Notes under the pieces: generated by a model | What the model was told of the DNA's origin: nothing | The model's input: the letters and a program-made list of their open reading frames with translations, nothing else | The model's database searches: none | DNA from: Parablautia sp. Marseille-Q6255 | GTDB taxonomy: Bacteria > Bacillota > Clostridia > Lachnospirales > Lachnospiraceae | Length of the DNA: 64,000 nucleotides | Assembly (NCBI RefSeq): GCF_951230155.1 | Contig: NZ_CATNVD010000002.1 | Coordinates: 218,501-282,500, forward strand | Direction of reading: 5' to 3' | Shown here: in pieces, positions 42,422 to 50,527 of the stretch | How the letters are laid out: each line of letters begins with the position of its first letter | Position numbering within the stretch: position 1 is the stretch's first letter | Translations under genes and position numbers: made by a program

Positions 42422-45009
42422 GTAGGGTAAGAACCCGGCGCCTTACCATATCACTATGGCAGGTTTCCGAGAACTCCCCTCCGAACCGGACTTACACCTC
42501 TCAGCGTATCCGGCTCTCCAGATGTCAGTCTAATTTCCCCGCGTGTAACTTGTCGTGACAGTAGACGCAGAGTGCCATTGTCTTGCGCTTACGCCCAATC
42601 ATGGCGATTTCCCATTGTTTTCTGCCACTTAAATCTTTGAGTTTTCGTATATGGTGTATTTCAAGCGGCACATTCTCTGCGCCACACCACTCACACCTGT
42701 TTGCTTGCAGTCTTTTTATAAGACTATTACGCCCATAATTCTCAAAAATTCTTGCTACTATATCAGGATTTCCGCTTTCTACTTTAGTGTCCCGGCGGAA
42801 CCCATTATTGTAAAACAATACCTTTCCGACCTTGCCGTTTTTCTTCGGATATTCCACAACAAAATCTTTTCCTTGACGGTACTTGCGGATAATTCTGCTG
42901 ATTCGTGTCCGATATTTTCCAGCAAAGGTTTTGAGCATACTGTATCTCATTACATAGTAGAAGTTATTGAGTACAGACACGTTGTTTGCAAGTCGGTAGT
43001 AGTTATACAATCCACGGATTTCTGCGTTGTATTGGTTTAGGATTTCCAAATCGTCCAAGTGCAACAGGCGAGTGCGCCGGACAGGTTCCCAAACCTCTTT
43101 GTTTCCATTTTGTTTGTCGTATTTAATCTTGAGGGCATTGTAGGAGAACAGTCGTTTTACCCACTTATCATGGGGAACATAAAGTAAGACTTTTCCATTG
43201 TTTACCCGTCTGGTAGCCCCGGTTTTGGTCTTTTTGTTGTGTTCGCCTTTGGCGATTGTGACCTCATATCCCAAGAACTTCGCAGCGTCGTGTCCATGAG
43301 TAATCAATGTCTTTTCCTCGGACATTTCCAGATGGAGTTTGTCCCGGATAAAGCAGCCTACATCTTGTTTAATCTGTTCTGCGTCCTCTTTGCTGCCGAT
43401 AACTCCAATTAAGAAATCATCGGCATATCGGATATAGCAAATCCGTTTATAGCTATCGTCCATCTGGTCGCTATACGGCATAGATTTCAGACCACGCCGC
43501 AGTTCCCGGATTTCTGCAATTAAGCCCTCTTTTTCTTCCTCGCTCATTTTAGAGAGATTTCTTTTAAGCCTTTGTTCTTTCCCCCGGCAGACATCCAGCT
43601 TCTTCTTGAACGCAGGATTGATTTTACGGCGGTTTCCGCAGTTGAATTTCTCTGCATACTCTGCCATATAGCTATCCAGTTCGTTCATGTAGATGTTTGC
43701 AAGGATAGGGCTGATGATGGAGCCTTGCGGAGTGCCGGAATAAGTATTGTGATAATTCCAATCCTCCATATATCCAGCTTTCAAGAACTTCCAGAGCAGA
43801 CCGATGAAATGTTCATCTGCAATCCGCTTTCGCAAAATAGCAATCAACACATGATGGTCTACGTTGTCAAAACAGCCCTTTATATCTCCCTCAACGAACC
43901 ACTTTGTCCCCGTAAAATATTTCTGCACATATTTGAGTGCCGTATGACAGCTTCTGTTTATACGGAAACCGTGGGAATAGTCGCTAAAGGTTGGCTCATA
44001 AATACTCTCTAAGATGAGCCGCACCACCTCCTGTATCAGTTTATCGTCGAATGACGGTATCCCCAGAGGACGCATTTTCCCATTGGATTTCGGGATATAC
44101 GTTCTCCTTGCCGGGTTAGGCTGATAACTAAAATCCCGCATCTTTTCAATGAGGGCGTTTATCCTTGCCATTCCCATTCCGTCAATGGTTTTGCCGTCTG
44201 TTCCGGCTGTCATGTTGCCTGGTTTCGCCTGTATCCGCTGATATGCCAGCAGATAGAATTGTGGATTGTACAGGTTGCGGTATAACCGCTCGTACTTGTA
44301 GCTCTTGTTACACGCCTTGGATTTTAGGCTTTCCAACACATTTTCAGGACTTCTCATAATGCCTCACGCACCTTTCCTTTTTATGAATTGGTTGACATCC
44401 TGCCTCCCTTCGCCATGTAGACGGCTTTCCCGCCCTCGGACTACTACGGAGGCTCCGTTGCCATGCCGGATATTCAGCGTCATCTTTCTTGGGTTTTTAC
44501 CCCTTGAAATTTATCGCCTTGCGGCATTACGCATAGCCGGATAGTTCCGGCGTTCCGGTTTAGGCAATCTCCAGTTAGACACTTTGGAAAAAGCGTATTG
44601 TGATGTCGGTAGTGGGTTTTCGTCCTTTTCCGCTTACTGCGGCTGGCTGTCATAAGTATCGTGCGGTCTGTGTTTACCTGTCACATTCCGCTATGACATA
44701 CGGCGAATACAACCATCCTGCGCCGCCGGGTCGAGTATCCCGCCTCGGACTGCCCTTAAAGCAGTTTAGCCTTGCTCCTCATTCACAATGTTGCGTCTTG
44801 CCGCTCAGTCGTGGGTAGATGGTTTTCCCAACTTGCGATTTTTCCGATACGCTATTGTCCCCCTTGTGGTTTCCCTCCGGGGTAAATCGGATGACGCTAA
44901 AGTGACGCTTTTCACGTCTTTGATACTTTTCTTTACCGGCTTGCTAAAGCCGGGTTCCCAAAATGCCCGCACACCGCCTTTGGATGAAAAGCGGCGCTTC
45001 TGGACGCGC
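42422..45009 (-). mobile_element. Group II intron 2, inserted in the virB6-like gene
   Basis: On the minus strand it begins GCGCGTCCAGAAG, which aligns base for base with the start of the Lactococcus Ll.LtrB intron apart from single substitutions (GUGYG becomes GCGCG), and ends with domain V (GAGCCGGATACGCTGAGAGG) and domain VI to ...TTACCCTAC. Boundaries are chosen by frame restoration; the 5' end is less certain than for intron 1 because of the changed second base. The 652 bases at 44358-45009 are non-coding intron RNA. Length 2588 bases. Confidence 0.8.
42525..44357 (-). CDS. ltrA: Group II intron reverse transcriptase/maturase (LtrA-like)
   Basis: A 610-residue protein with reverse transcriptase motifs (FVEGDIKGCFDNVDHH; SGTPQGSIISPILAN; CYIRYADDFLIG near residue 312), a maturase domain and a C-terminal HNH nuclease (CEWCGAENVPLEIHH...CVYCHDKLH). 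It is only distantly related to the protein of intron 1, so the two introns arrived separately. GTGAGGCATT precedes the ATG. Confidence 0.95.
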   Translation of the reverse strand: MRSPENVLESLKSKACNKSYKYERLYRNLYNPQFYLLAYQRIQAKPGNMTAGTDGKTIDGMGMARINALIEKMRDFSYQPNPARRTYIPKSNGKMRPLGIPSFDDKLIQEVVRLILESIYEPTFSDYSHGFRINRSCHTALKYVQKYFTGTKWFVEGDIKGCFDNVDHHVLIAILRKRIADEHFIGLLWKFLKAGYMEDWNYHNTYSGTPQGSIISPILANIYMNELDSYMAEYAEKFNCGNRRKINPAFKKKLDVCRGKEQRLKRNLSKMSEEEKEGLIAEIRELRRGLKSMPYSDQMDDSYKRICYIRYADDFLIGVIGSKEDAEQIKQDVGCFIRDKLHLEMSEEKTLITHGHDAAKFLGYEVTIAKGEHNKKTKTGATRRVNNGKVLLYVPHDKWVKRLFSYNALKIKYDKQNGNKEVWEPVRRTRLLHLDDLEILNQYNAEIRGLYNYYRLANNVSVLNNFYYVMRYSMLKTFAGKYRTRISRIIRKYRQGKDFVVEYPKKNGKVGKVLFYNNGFRRDTKVESGNPDIVARIFENYGRNSLIKRLQANRCEWCGAENVPLEIHHIRKLKDLSGRKQWEIAMIGRKRKTMALCVYCHDKLHAGKLD

Positions 45010-45598
45010 AATAAATCTCGATCATACGGCCATATACAATGACAAAGATCACGATGGACAGTACCCACATACACAGATTGATGATGTTGGTTTCCAGCCA
45101 CAGTCCAATCAGTTCCCACATTCCCATTGCTTCAAGCTGGGTTTCCAGATCAGACAACGCCGCCTGCACATCCAGATTCCCGTTTATGACACCGGCACTT
45201 TGCGACACCACATTTTGGGCCACATCAAAGACCGCCATCACAATCGTAAAACAGTTGGTGAGCAGGTAAGTGGCAACAAAAGTCTTGAAAATCCACTTGA
45301 AGATGTTGAATGTATCGAATTCGTGCATGTTGTTCTTTTCGAGAATCATCTGGATCAGTTCATACACCAGAACAAAGGTCAGGATCATGCCTGCAATGGG
45401 AATGACGACGGTTTCCGAAAGATTTTGGATCATGGAAAACACGCCGCCATTCCAGCCCTGCGGGGTCTGTCCTACCTGATTTGCCACATCCGCAACCTGG
45501 TTGTTGACGGAGTTGAAAATGCTGGTGTACTGTCCGGTAATCGCATCGATCAGGCCCTCTTTAATCCAGTCTGTTATCCATTCAAACAGACTGCCCAT
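45010..45598 (-). CDS. VirB6/TrbL-like channel protein, exon 1
   Basis: The N-terminal 196 residues of a polytopic membrane protein (LSETVVIPIAGMILTFVLVYELIQMIL; WIFKTFVATYLLTNCFTIVMAVF; NIINLCMWVLSIVIFVIVYGRMIEIY) that ends at the intron boundary. It is the CD1112-type VirB6 homologue that follows Maff2 in Tn1549/CTn elements and forms part of the inner-membrane channel. TAAGGGCTGACTT precedes the ATG. Continues at 42421. Confidence 0.85.
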
Positions 45599-45608
45599 AA
45601 GTCAGCCC

Positions 45609-45824
45609 TTAACCGAACAGACCGGAAAGCAGCGGGATCAGCGTTGCACCAACCAGAGCGATACCTCCGCCTGCCATAAGCTGCTTGATCCCCTGGGATT
45701 TTGCACCTGGGTTATCATTTCCGTAACCTTCGAGAAGGTTTACAACACCCCATGCGCCCAGACCTGCGCCCAGGGCGATCACAAGGATCTTCAAAGTATC
45801 AATCGCGCTTGCAAAAAATGCCAT
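45609..45824 (-). CDS. Maff2 family protein (pilin/VirB2-like)
   Basis: A 71-residue protein with two hydrophobic helices (AIDTLKILVIALGAGLGAWG; LMAGGGIALVGATLIPLLSG) joined by a short polar loop (YGNDNPGAKSQ), which is the Maff2 family and resembles VirB2/TrbC pilins. AAAGGAGGAACATT precedes the ATG. It is encoded between the coupling protein and the VirB6-like protein, the standard position. Confidence 0.92.
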   Translation of the reverse strand: MAFFASAIDTLKILVIALGAGLGAWGVVNLLEGYGNDNPGAKSQGIKQLMAGGGIALVGATLIPLLSGLFG

Positions 45825-45885
45825 AATGTTCCTCCTTTAATTTCAGAAATTTTAATTTGTGATATGGCCGTATCAGGCCGGAAAC

Positions 45886-45941
45886 AAAAAAAGCCGCCGC
45901 ACTGTTTTTAGAAAAAAATCTGTTTCAAACAGCACGGCGGC
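45886..45941 (-). terminator. Terminator between the coupling protein and maff2 genes
   Basis: GCCGCCGTGCTGTTT and AAACAGTGCGGCGGC form a 15-base stem (two internal mismatches), then TTTTTTT on the minus strand. It lies just upstream of maff2 and may separate its transcript from the upstream operon or allow partial readthrough. Confidence 0.8.
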
Positions 45942-46069
45942 ATGGGACAGGAAAAATCCTGCGGTTATTTACTTTTCAGGGAGAATCACGAATCCTCAAA
46001 AAATCCTCCTTTCATCGTGACAAAAACAAAGCCTGCTGGGGCGTCATGCTTTGACAGGCAGGAACAACT

Positions 46070-47914
46070 CTATAAAGTCTGGGAAGCCAGATCTTCGGCT
46101 GTGACTTCATAATTACGGTATCGTTCACCGGGACGCATCGGCATCCGGGTAGAAAGAAACTTTTCGATATTAAAAGCGTTCTTCTCATTAAAATCGGAAA
46201 GCAGTTTGTAATTTGGGTGTTTGGTTATATCGTATTTCCGGGAGAGGAACGGCCGCACACCCCTGATCTGCAGCAGACATTTGCCCCCGTCCATAACTGC
46301 CAGTTCATCCACCGACATCAGATCCTTTCCCAGCTTTTGAAAATTTTGTCCGTGGGATTCCTGATTGCCCTTTGTGACACTGGTGTTATACAGGTCAATG
46401 GTCTCTTTCCCCAATAGGGAGTTCCAGCTTTTTAAGGTGGTTTCTTCTTTGCCTCCTAAGAAAAGAGAGGCGTCACAGTTACCGATGATGGTGTCCATAT
46501 TGTCTTTATACAGGGCTTTGAGCTGACTTTGCGCCTGCAGCACCAGGCAGGCAGAGATCTCACGGCTTCGGATGGTCGCCATAAGACGCTCCAGGTTCGG
46601 GATCTGCCCGATATTTGCCGCCTCGTCGATCAGGCAGCGCACATGGATGGGAAGCCTGCCCCCATACACATCATCCGCCCGCTCGCACAAGCGGTTAAAC
46701 AAAATGGAATAGATCAGACTGATCAAAAATGCAAAGGTTCCGTCCGTATCACTCATAATAAGGAAAAGAGCAGTCCGTTCATCTCCCAGCATATCCAGAT
46801 CCAGTTCGTCATACATGGTAATTTCCCTGACTTCTTTAATGTCAAAAGGAGCCAGTCTGGAAGCGCAGGAAATAAGGATCGACTTCGCTGTTTTTCCGGC
46901 AGCGAGCTTATATTTCTTATATTGACGCAGGGCAAAATGATCCGGGTCTTTTTGTTCCAGAGCGTCAAAGAGAAGGTCAACGGCATTTTTGAATGACTCG
47001 TCATCCTCACGGACCTCCATTGCGTTCAGCATTTCTACCAGTGTGGCAAAATTCTGTTCGTTTACCGGAGCTTCATAGTAGATATATCCGATCAGTGCCG
47101 TATAAAGCAGGGTTTCTGCTTTGACCCAGAAATCGTCTCCGGCTTTTCCTTCGCCTTTGGTATTGGCGATCAGGGTAGTGACGATCTTCAGAATATCTTT
47201 CTCGGAATGAATGTAGGCGAACGGGTTAAAGTGCATACTTTTCTGGAAATTGATCGTATTGAATACCCGTATTTTATAGGGCTCATAGATGATCTTTCCT
47301 TTTTCATTACGCACAGGCTTTCCGTCCTTGTCCAGCTTTGGCATGCCTCGCTGCAACATCTTTCCGCATTCCACAAGGACTGTACCTTTCGGATCGGTGA
47401 CGACGTAGGAACTGTGCATTTGCATCAGATTGGGCTTGATGAAAAAGCGCGTTTTTCCCGAACCTGATCCTCCGACTACCAGTACATTTTTATTTCTTGC
47501 ATTGGCCGGATTTTTGGGCCTTCCGTTTAACATCAGTCCTTCACTTTGGGTAAGAATGATATTGTTCTCAAATATTGGGTCGATAAAGGGTGCAATGTCT
47601 TTTGCTGTCCCCCAACGGGCTGAACCGTATTCCACATTTTTGCGGTATTTCTTAGCGTCTTTCCCTCTAAGATAGACTGCCAGCCGCATAATGGCTGCAC
47701 CGCATAAACCAATCAGCCAGTCCATTGCCGCCCCCGGCCACATACTCTGAAACGCAAGGGCAAAGCCTTCGGACAGTCCTAACAGCTTTTGGGAAGCGTC
47801 TGCTCCGGGAGCCAAACGCACCGCCTCGCCCAGCTTGGCAAATACCAGAAGGAACAGAACATAAGGCAGATGGAGAATGACCTGTTTTTTCAGTGTTTCT
47901 GCATCGATTTTCAT
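46070..47914 (-). CDS. VirD4-like type IV coupling protein (TcpA/TraG)
   Basis: A 614-residue ATPase with two N-terminal membrane helices (LPYVLFLLVFAKLGEAVRL; MDWLIGLCGAAIMRLAVYL), Walker A VGGSGSGKTRFF near residue 148, Walker B CLIDEAAN near 425 and the conserved DPKGT after Walker A. It links the relaxosome to the secretion channel and pumps the DNA-relaxase complex. Its ATG overlaps the PcfB stop (ATGA). In Tn1549-like elements this pair (PcfB, PcfC-like) is conserved. Confidence 0.95.
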   Translation of the reverse strand: MKIDAETLKKQVILHLPYVLFLLVFAKLGEAVRLAPGADASQKLLGLSEGFALAFQSMWPGAAMDWLIGLCGAAIMRLAVYLRGKDAKKYRKNVEYGSARWGTAKDIAPFIDPIFENNIILTQSEGLMLNGRPKNPANARNKNVLVVGGSGSGKTRFFIKPNLMQMHSSYVVTDPKGTVLVECGKMLQRGMPKLDKDGKPVRNEKGKIIYEPYKIRVFNTINFQKSMHFNPFAYIHSEKDILKIVTTLIANTKGEGKAGDDFWVKAETLLYTALIGYIYYEAPVNEQNFATLVEMLNAMEVREDDESFKNAVDLLFDALEQKDPDHFALRQYKKYKLAAGKTAKSILISCASRLAPFDIKEVREITMYDELDLDMLGDERTALFLIMSDTDGTFAFLISLIYSILFNRLCERADDVYGGRLPIHVRCLIDEAANIGQIPNLERLMATIRSREISACLVLQAQSQLKALYKDNMDTIIGNCDASLFLGGKEETTLKSWNSLLGKETIDLYNTSVTKGNQESHGQNFQKLGKDLMSVDELAVMDGGKCLLQIRGVRPFLSRKYDITKHPNYKLLSDFNEKNAFNIEKFLSTRMPMRPGERYRNYEVTAEDLASQTL

Positions 47915-48381
47915 CGTTCCGGTCCTCCGTGTTCTTTGTTCTTTACACGGTCACGGCCAAGCGACTGCGCCAGTTCTTTGAACTTATGAAGCTGTGTAAG
48001 CAGCGACGGTCTGGTGCTGCGTGTAAGGTCTTTCTTTGTATATTCCTTAAAAGCTGCCGTCAGTGCATCCGCCTGGTTTGCCTTGAAATATACCGTCCAT
48101 TTTGGGGGATCTGTTCCAAGTTCCTTTTCTATATGGTAGCGTACCTGATGTTTCCTGGCATACCGTTCAAAAGAGCGGATTCGCCCTGAAACTTCAATGG
48201 TATTGGCTCCGGGGTCTTTATAAGTCAGCCGCTTCATGCTGTTGCGCCCGACTTTTGGCATTGTGCGTTCCTGTTCCATCTTTTGGAGTACCGCAGCAAT
48301 AGCCGCACGCAGTACCCGCCCTGACAGTTTTGCTGCCTGTATAGAAACAGAAACCGTTCGTTGTTCGAGATCTTCCTGCAA
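47911..48381 (-). CDS. PcfB family protein (DUF3801) with PSL tail
   Basis: A 156-residue protein of the PcfB/DUF3801 family: VSIQAAKLSGRVLRAAIAAVLQKM, VGRNSMKRLTYKDPGANTIEV and a middle KWTVYFKANQADALTAAFKEY. The C-terminus has RPSLLTQLHKFKELAQSLGR, the shared motif, 33 residues from the end. PcfB helps dock relaxase or secretion substrates at the coupling protein. TTG at 6 bases after GGAGG is chosen over an ATG two codons earlier, which touches the ribosome-binding site. Confidence 0.85.
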   Translation of the reverse strand: MQEDLEQRTVSVSIQAAKLSGRVLRAAIAAVLQKMEQERTMPKVGRNSMKRLTYKDPGANTIEVSGRIRSFERYARKHQVRYHIEKELGTDPPKWTVYFKANQADALTAAFKEYTKKDLTRSTRPSLLTQLHKFKELAQSLGRDRVKNKEHGGPER

Positions 48382-48432
48382 GAGCATCCTCCTTTCTGAT
48401 AAAATCGGTATTTATAATATGGAAATAACTTT

Positions 48433-49248
48433 TTACCGGCTTTCCCCAAGAACCTGCTGTCGGGAAGCGTGTTCAAAGGCTTTTGCTGCCTGAACGACCT
48501 GAATTTTAGCGTGTTTCAAAAGCGTTTTGATGATCGTAGCCGGGCGTTCCTGTTCCTCCAGATGATCGACCATCCCTTTGCACTCATCCGGGAGGTATTC
48601 CGCCATATCTTTCAACACATCGGAAAAGTTACCCATAAAGCCCCAGCAGCTATCCGACAGCTCCCCGTTTTTATAAAGCTCAAACCCATAACATTCGCCA
48701 CGCAGATAGGAATCATAAGCGGCGACTTCGCTGCGCATCAGTGCGTCCGCTTTCTGCCGGATGGCGCCGGTCATCTTGTCAGCGTCAAATTCCTTTAGGG
48801 CATCTTCTTTGGAAACATAGATCCAGCCAACCTGTCCGCTGTCCCATTCTGCATGAGGAGCCCTGCCTGAGAAACTTTCTGTACTCATGGCAAGACCGGA
48901 GTGGTCGTAGAGATAGAGGGGGAGCATCAGATACTTTTCCGAAATTACGTTCTGCATTGCTTCATCGATCGCCCGTTCCTCTGTCTTTGGTCCATACCGG
49001 AAACGGCTGCTTACAATGTTTACCATCCGTTCATAGCGTTTCATGCCGGCTTCATCATGTCCTACGGTATCTAAATACATTTCCCGCAGGAAGTCATCTT
49101 TGTCCATATAGTTGTGATGGTCGCCCAGCGCATAGCGGGGATGGAAGCATACCATCGTCCCAAAATGTTCATCTACCTCACGGGGAGAGATCAGAATATC
49201 GTCCGGCTGCACCATAAGGGCATAAGGTTCATTTACTGCCATTAACAT
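48433..49248 (-). CDS. Conserved ICE protein, 271 aa, unknown
   Basis: A soluble 271-residue protein: MVQPDDILISPREVDEHFGT near the N-terminus, MCFHPRYALGDHHNYMD, a central SSRFRYGPKTEERAIDEAMQ, LYLYDHSGLAMSTESFSGRA and a C-terminal ECYGFELYKNGELSDSCWGF. These match a conserved ICE protein group seen after PcfB, of unknown function. A C-terminal ERPATIIKTLLKHAK weakly resembles the shared tail. AGGAGCCAATT precedes the ATG. Confidence 0.65.
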   Translation of the reverse strand: MLMAVNEPYALMVQPDDILISPREVDEHFGTMVCFHPRYALGDHHNYMDKDDFLREMYLDTVGHDEAGMKRYERMVNIVSSRFRYGPKTEERAIDEAMQNVISEKYLMLPLYLYDHSGLAMSTESFSGRAPHAEWDSGQVGWIYVSKEDALKEFDADKMTGAIRQKADALMRSEVAAYDSYLRGECYGFELYKNGELSDSCWGFMGNFSDVLKDMAEYLPDECKGMVDHLEEQERPATIIKTLLKHAKIQVVQAAKAFEHASRQQVLGESR

Positions 49249-49265
49249 AATTGGCTCCTTTCTTT

Positions 49266-49682
49266 CTACAAATCCGGGCCGGAATGGTGCATCATCGGTT
49301 TTTCCCGGTGTTCATTGGTTGCAGGCTGCTTGACTGCAATGATCTCGCCGGCAATCCTTGCAAATTTTTCAGGGTACTTGAACTGCTCCCCGTATTTCTC
49401 CATCAAGTCCGGGGAAAGATCTGTAAAATCTTCCTCGCCAAGACCAACGATCAGAAAATTCCCGGACACAATATCATAGATGTGGCCGTCATCGTCAAAG
49501 AGAGCTCGGTTCAGAGGCAGCCCCATCAGCTTGCCTTCTTCATTACAGATCAGAGTCACCGGGTCCTCATACGGATAGACCGCTTGAATATCTCCGCCCA
49601 CTGCCGCCTGCAAGGATTTCAGACCACTTTCGATCTCCGCAGCATAAGGGGACTTGCCCGGCTCTACCATTAACACTTTCAT
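49266..49682 (-). CDS. DUF3846 domain protein
   Basis: A 138-residue protein with the DUF3846 pattern: MKVLMVEPGKSPYAAEIESG, LKSLQAAVGGDIQAVYPYED, CNEEGKLMGLPLNRALFDD and VSGNFLIVGLGEEDF. GGAGGATATACAATT precedes the ATG and its start overlaps the upstream stop by 4 bases. The family is widespread in ICEs and phages without known function. Confidence 0.85.
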   Translation of the reverse strand: MKVLMVEPGKSPYAAEIESGLKSLQAAVGGDIQAVYPYEDPVTLICNEEGKLMGLPLNRALFDDDGHIYDIVSGNFLIVGLGEEDFTDLSPDLMEKYGEQFKYPEKFARIAGEIIAVKQPATNEHREKPMMHHSGPDL

Positions 49683-50509
49683 AATTGTATATCCTCCTTC
49701 TTTTTCATTGCCGTACCGGGAGCGGTTGGCGTTTTTTCCTGAGTTTTTGCCACAGAGAGCTTCCCCAGGACGGAAGGCTTCTCCCGGTTTTTGGGTGTAA
49801 AAATACCGCCCTCCGAAACCTCGGCGGCGGCATGTTCCGTTTTGGCCTGTTCCAGTCCTTCAACCGTATAGCCAGGTAAAAGAGTGCCGTGAACCATGAA
49901 ATGGTGCTCATATTCTTTCGGGATCGGCGGGGAAATTTCCGTGAATAAATGGGAATAGGCTTTCTTTCGCCCGTCCAGATATTTTATGGCTGCGTTCTTA
50001 TCTGTATATCGTTTCTGGTTTTGTCCGGCAATCTTTGCTCCATATCCCTGCTTCGGGGAATGAATACGGACTTCCCATGTCACATACCAGGCAATCGGAA
50101 CACTCTGTTTGGTTTCCCGGTCATATTTCGTATCTTCCCAAATACTGCAGGTCATCTGATAGACCCGGTTGCTGATTTTCTGATCTGCCCTCCAGTTATC
50201 GGTGTCTTTCCACTGGTTGCCTGTATGTTCGATCTCCGGTGTACGAAGATATTCCAAAGCCCGGTTGATCGTCTGTGTTGCCGCTGCCTGCTGTTCCCAC
50301 TGTTTTGCGGCAGCCACCACGATTTCATAGGCTTTCTGCTCCCCGTCGATACTTCCCTGGCGCATGGCTTCCAGGCTATCTGTTCCCATTGTGATCAGTG
50401 TAGAAATATCCACATTTTCACAAACTACGCTGTGCTCAATTTTAAGCTCCGATCCCGGCGTCAAGTGGTCGCCATACCGGTAGGCATGGTAATCTTTATT
50501 TTCTTCCAA
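49679..50509 (-). CDS. Conserved ICE protein, ~276 aa, with PSV tail
   Basis: A soluble protein with repeated helical segments (EIVVAAAKQWEQQAAATQTINRALEYLR), a beta-rich centre (YQMTCSIWEDTKYDRETKQ; WYVTWEVRIHSPKQGYGAKI) and the tail EKPSVLGKLSVAKTQ, 34 residues from the end. The ribosome-binding site AGGAGG allows TTG (11 bases) or ATT (8 bases) and an upstream GTG that overlaps it; I use the TTG. Function unknown. Confidence 0.6.
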   Translation of the reverse strand: MEENKDYHAYRYGDHLTPGSELKIEHSVVCENVDISTLITMGTDSLEAMRQGSIDGEQKAYEIVVAAAKQWEQQAAATQTINRALEYLRTPEIEHTGNQWKDTDNWRADQKISNRVYQMTCSIWEDTKYDRETKQSVPIAWYVTWEVRIHSPKQGYGAKIAGQNQKRYTDKNAAIKYLDGRKKAYSHLFTEISPPIPKEYEHHFMVHGTLLPGYTVEGLEQAKTEHAAAEVSEGGIFTPKNREKPSVLGKLSVAKTQEKTPTAPGTAMKKKEDIQL

Positions 50510-50527
50510 AATGCTGTTCACCTCCTG

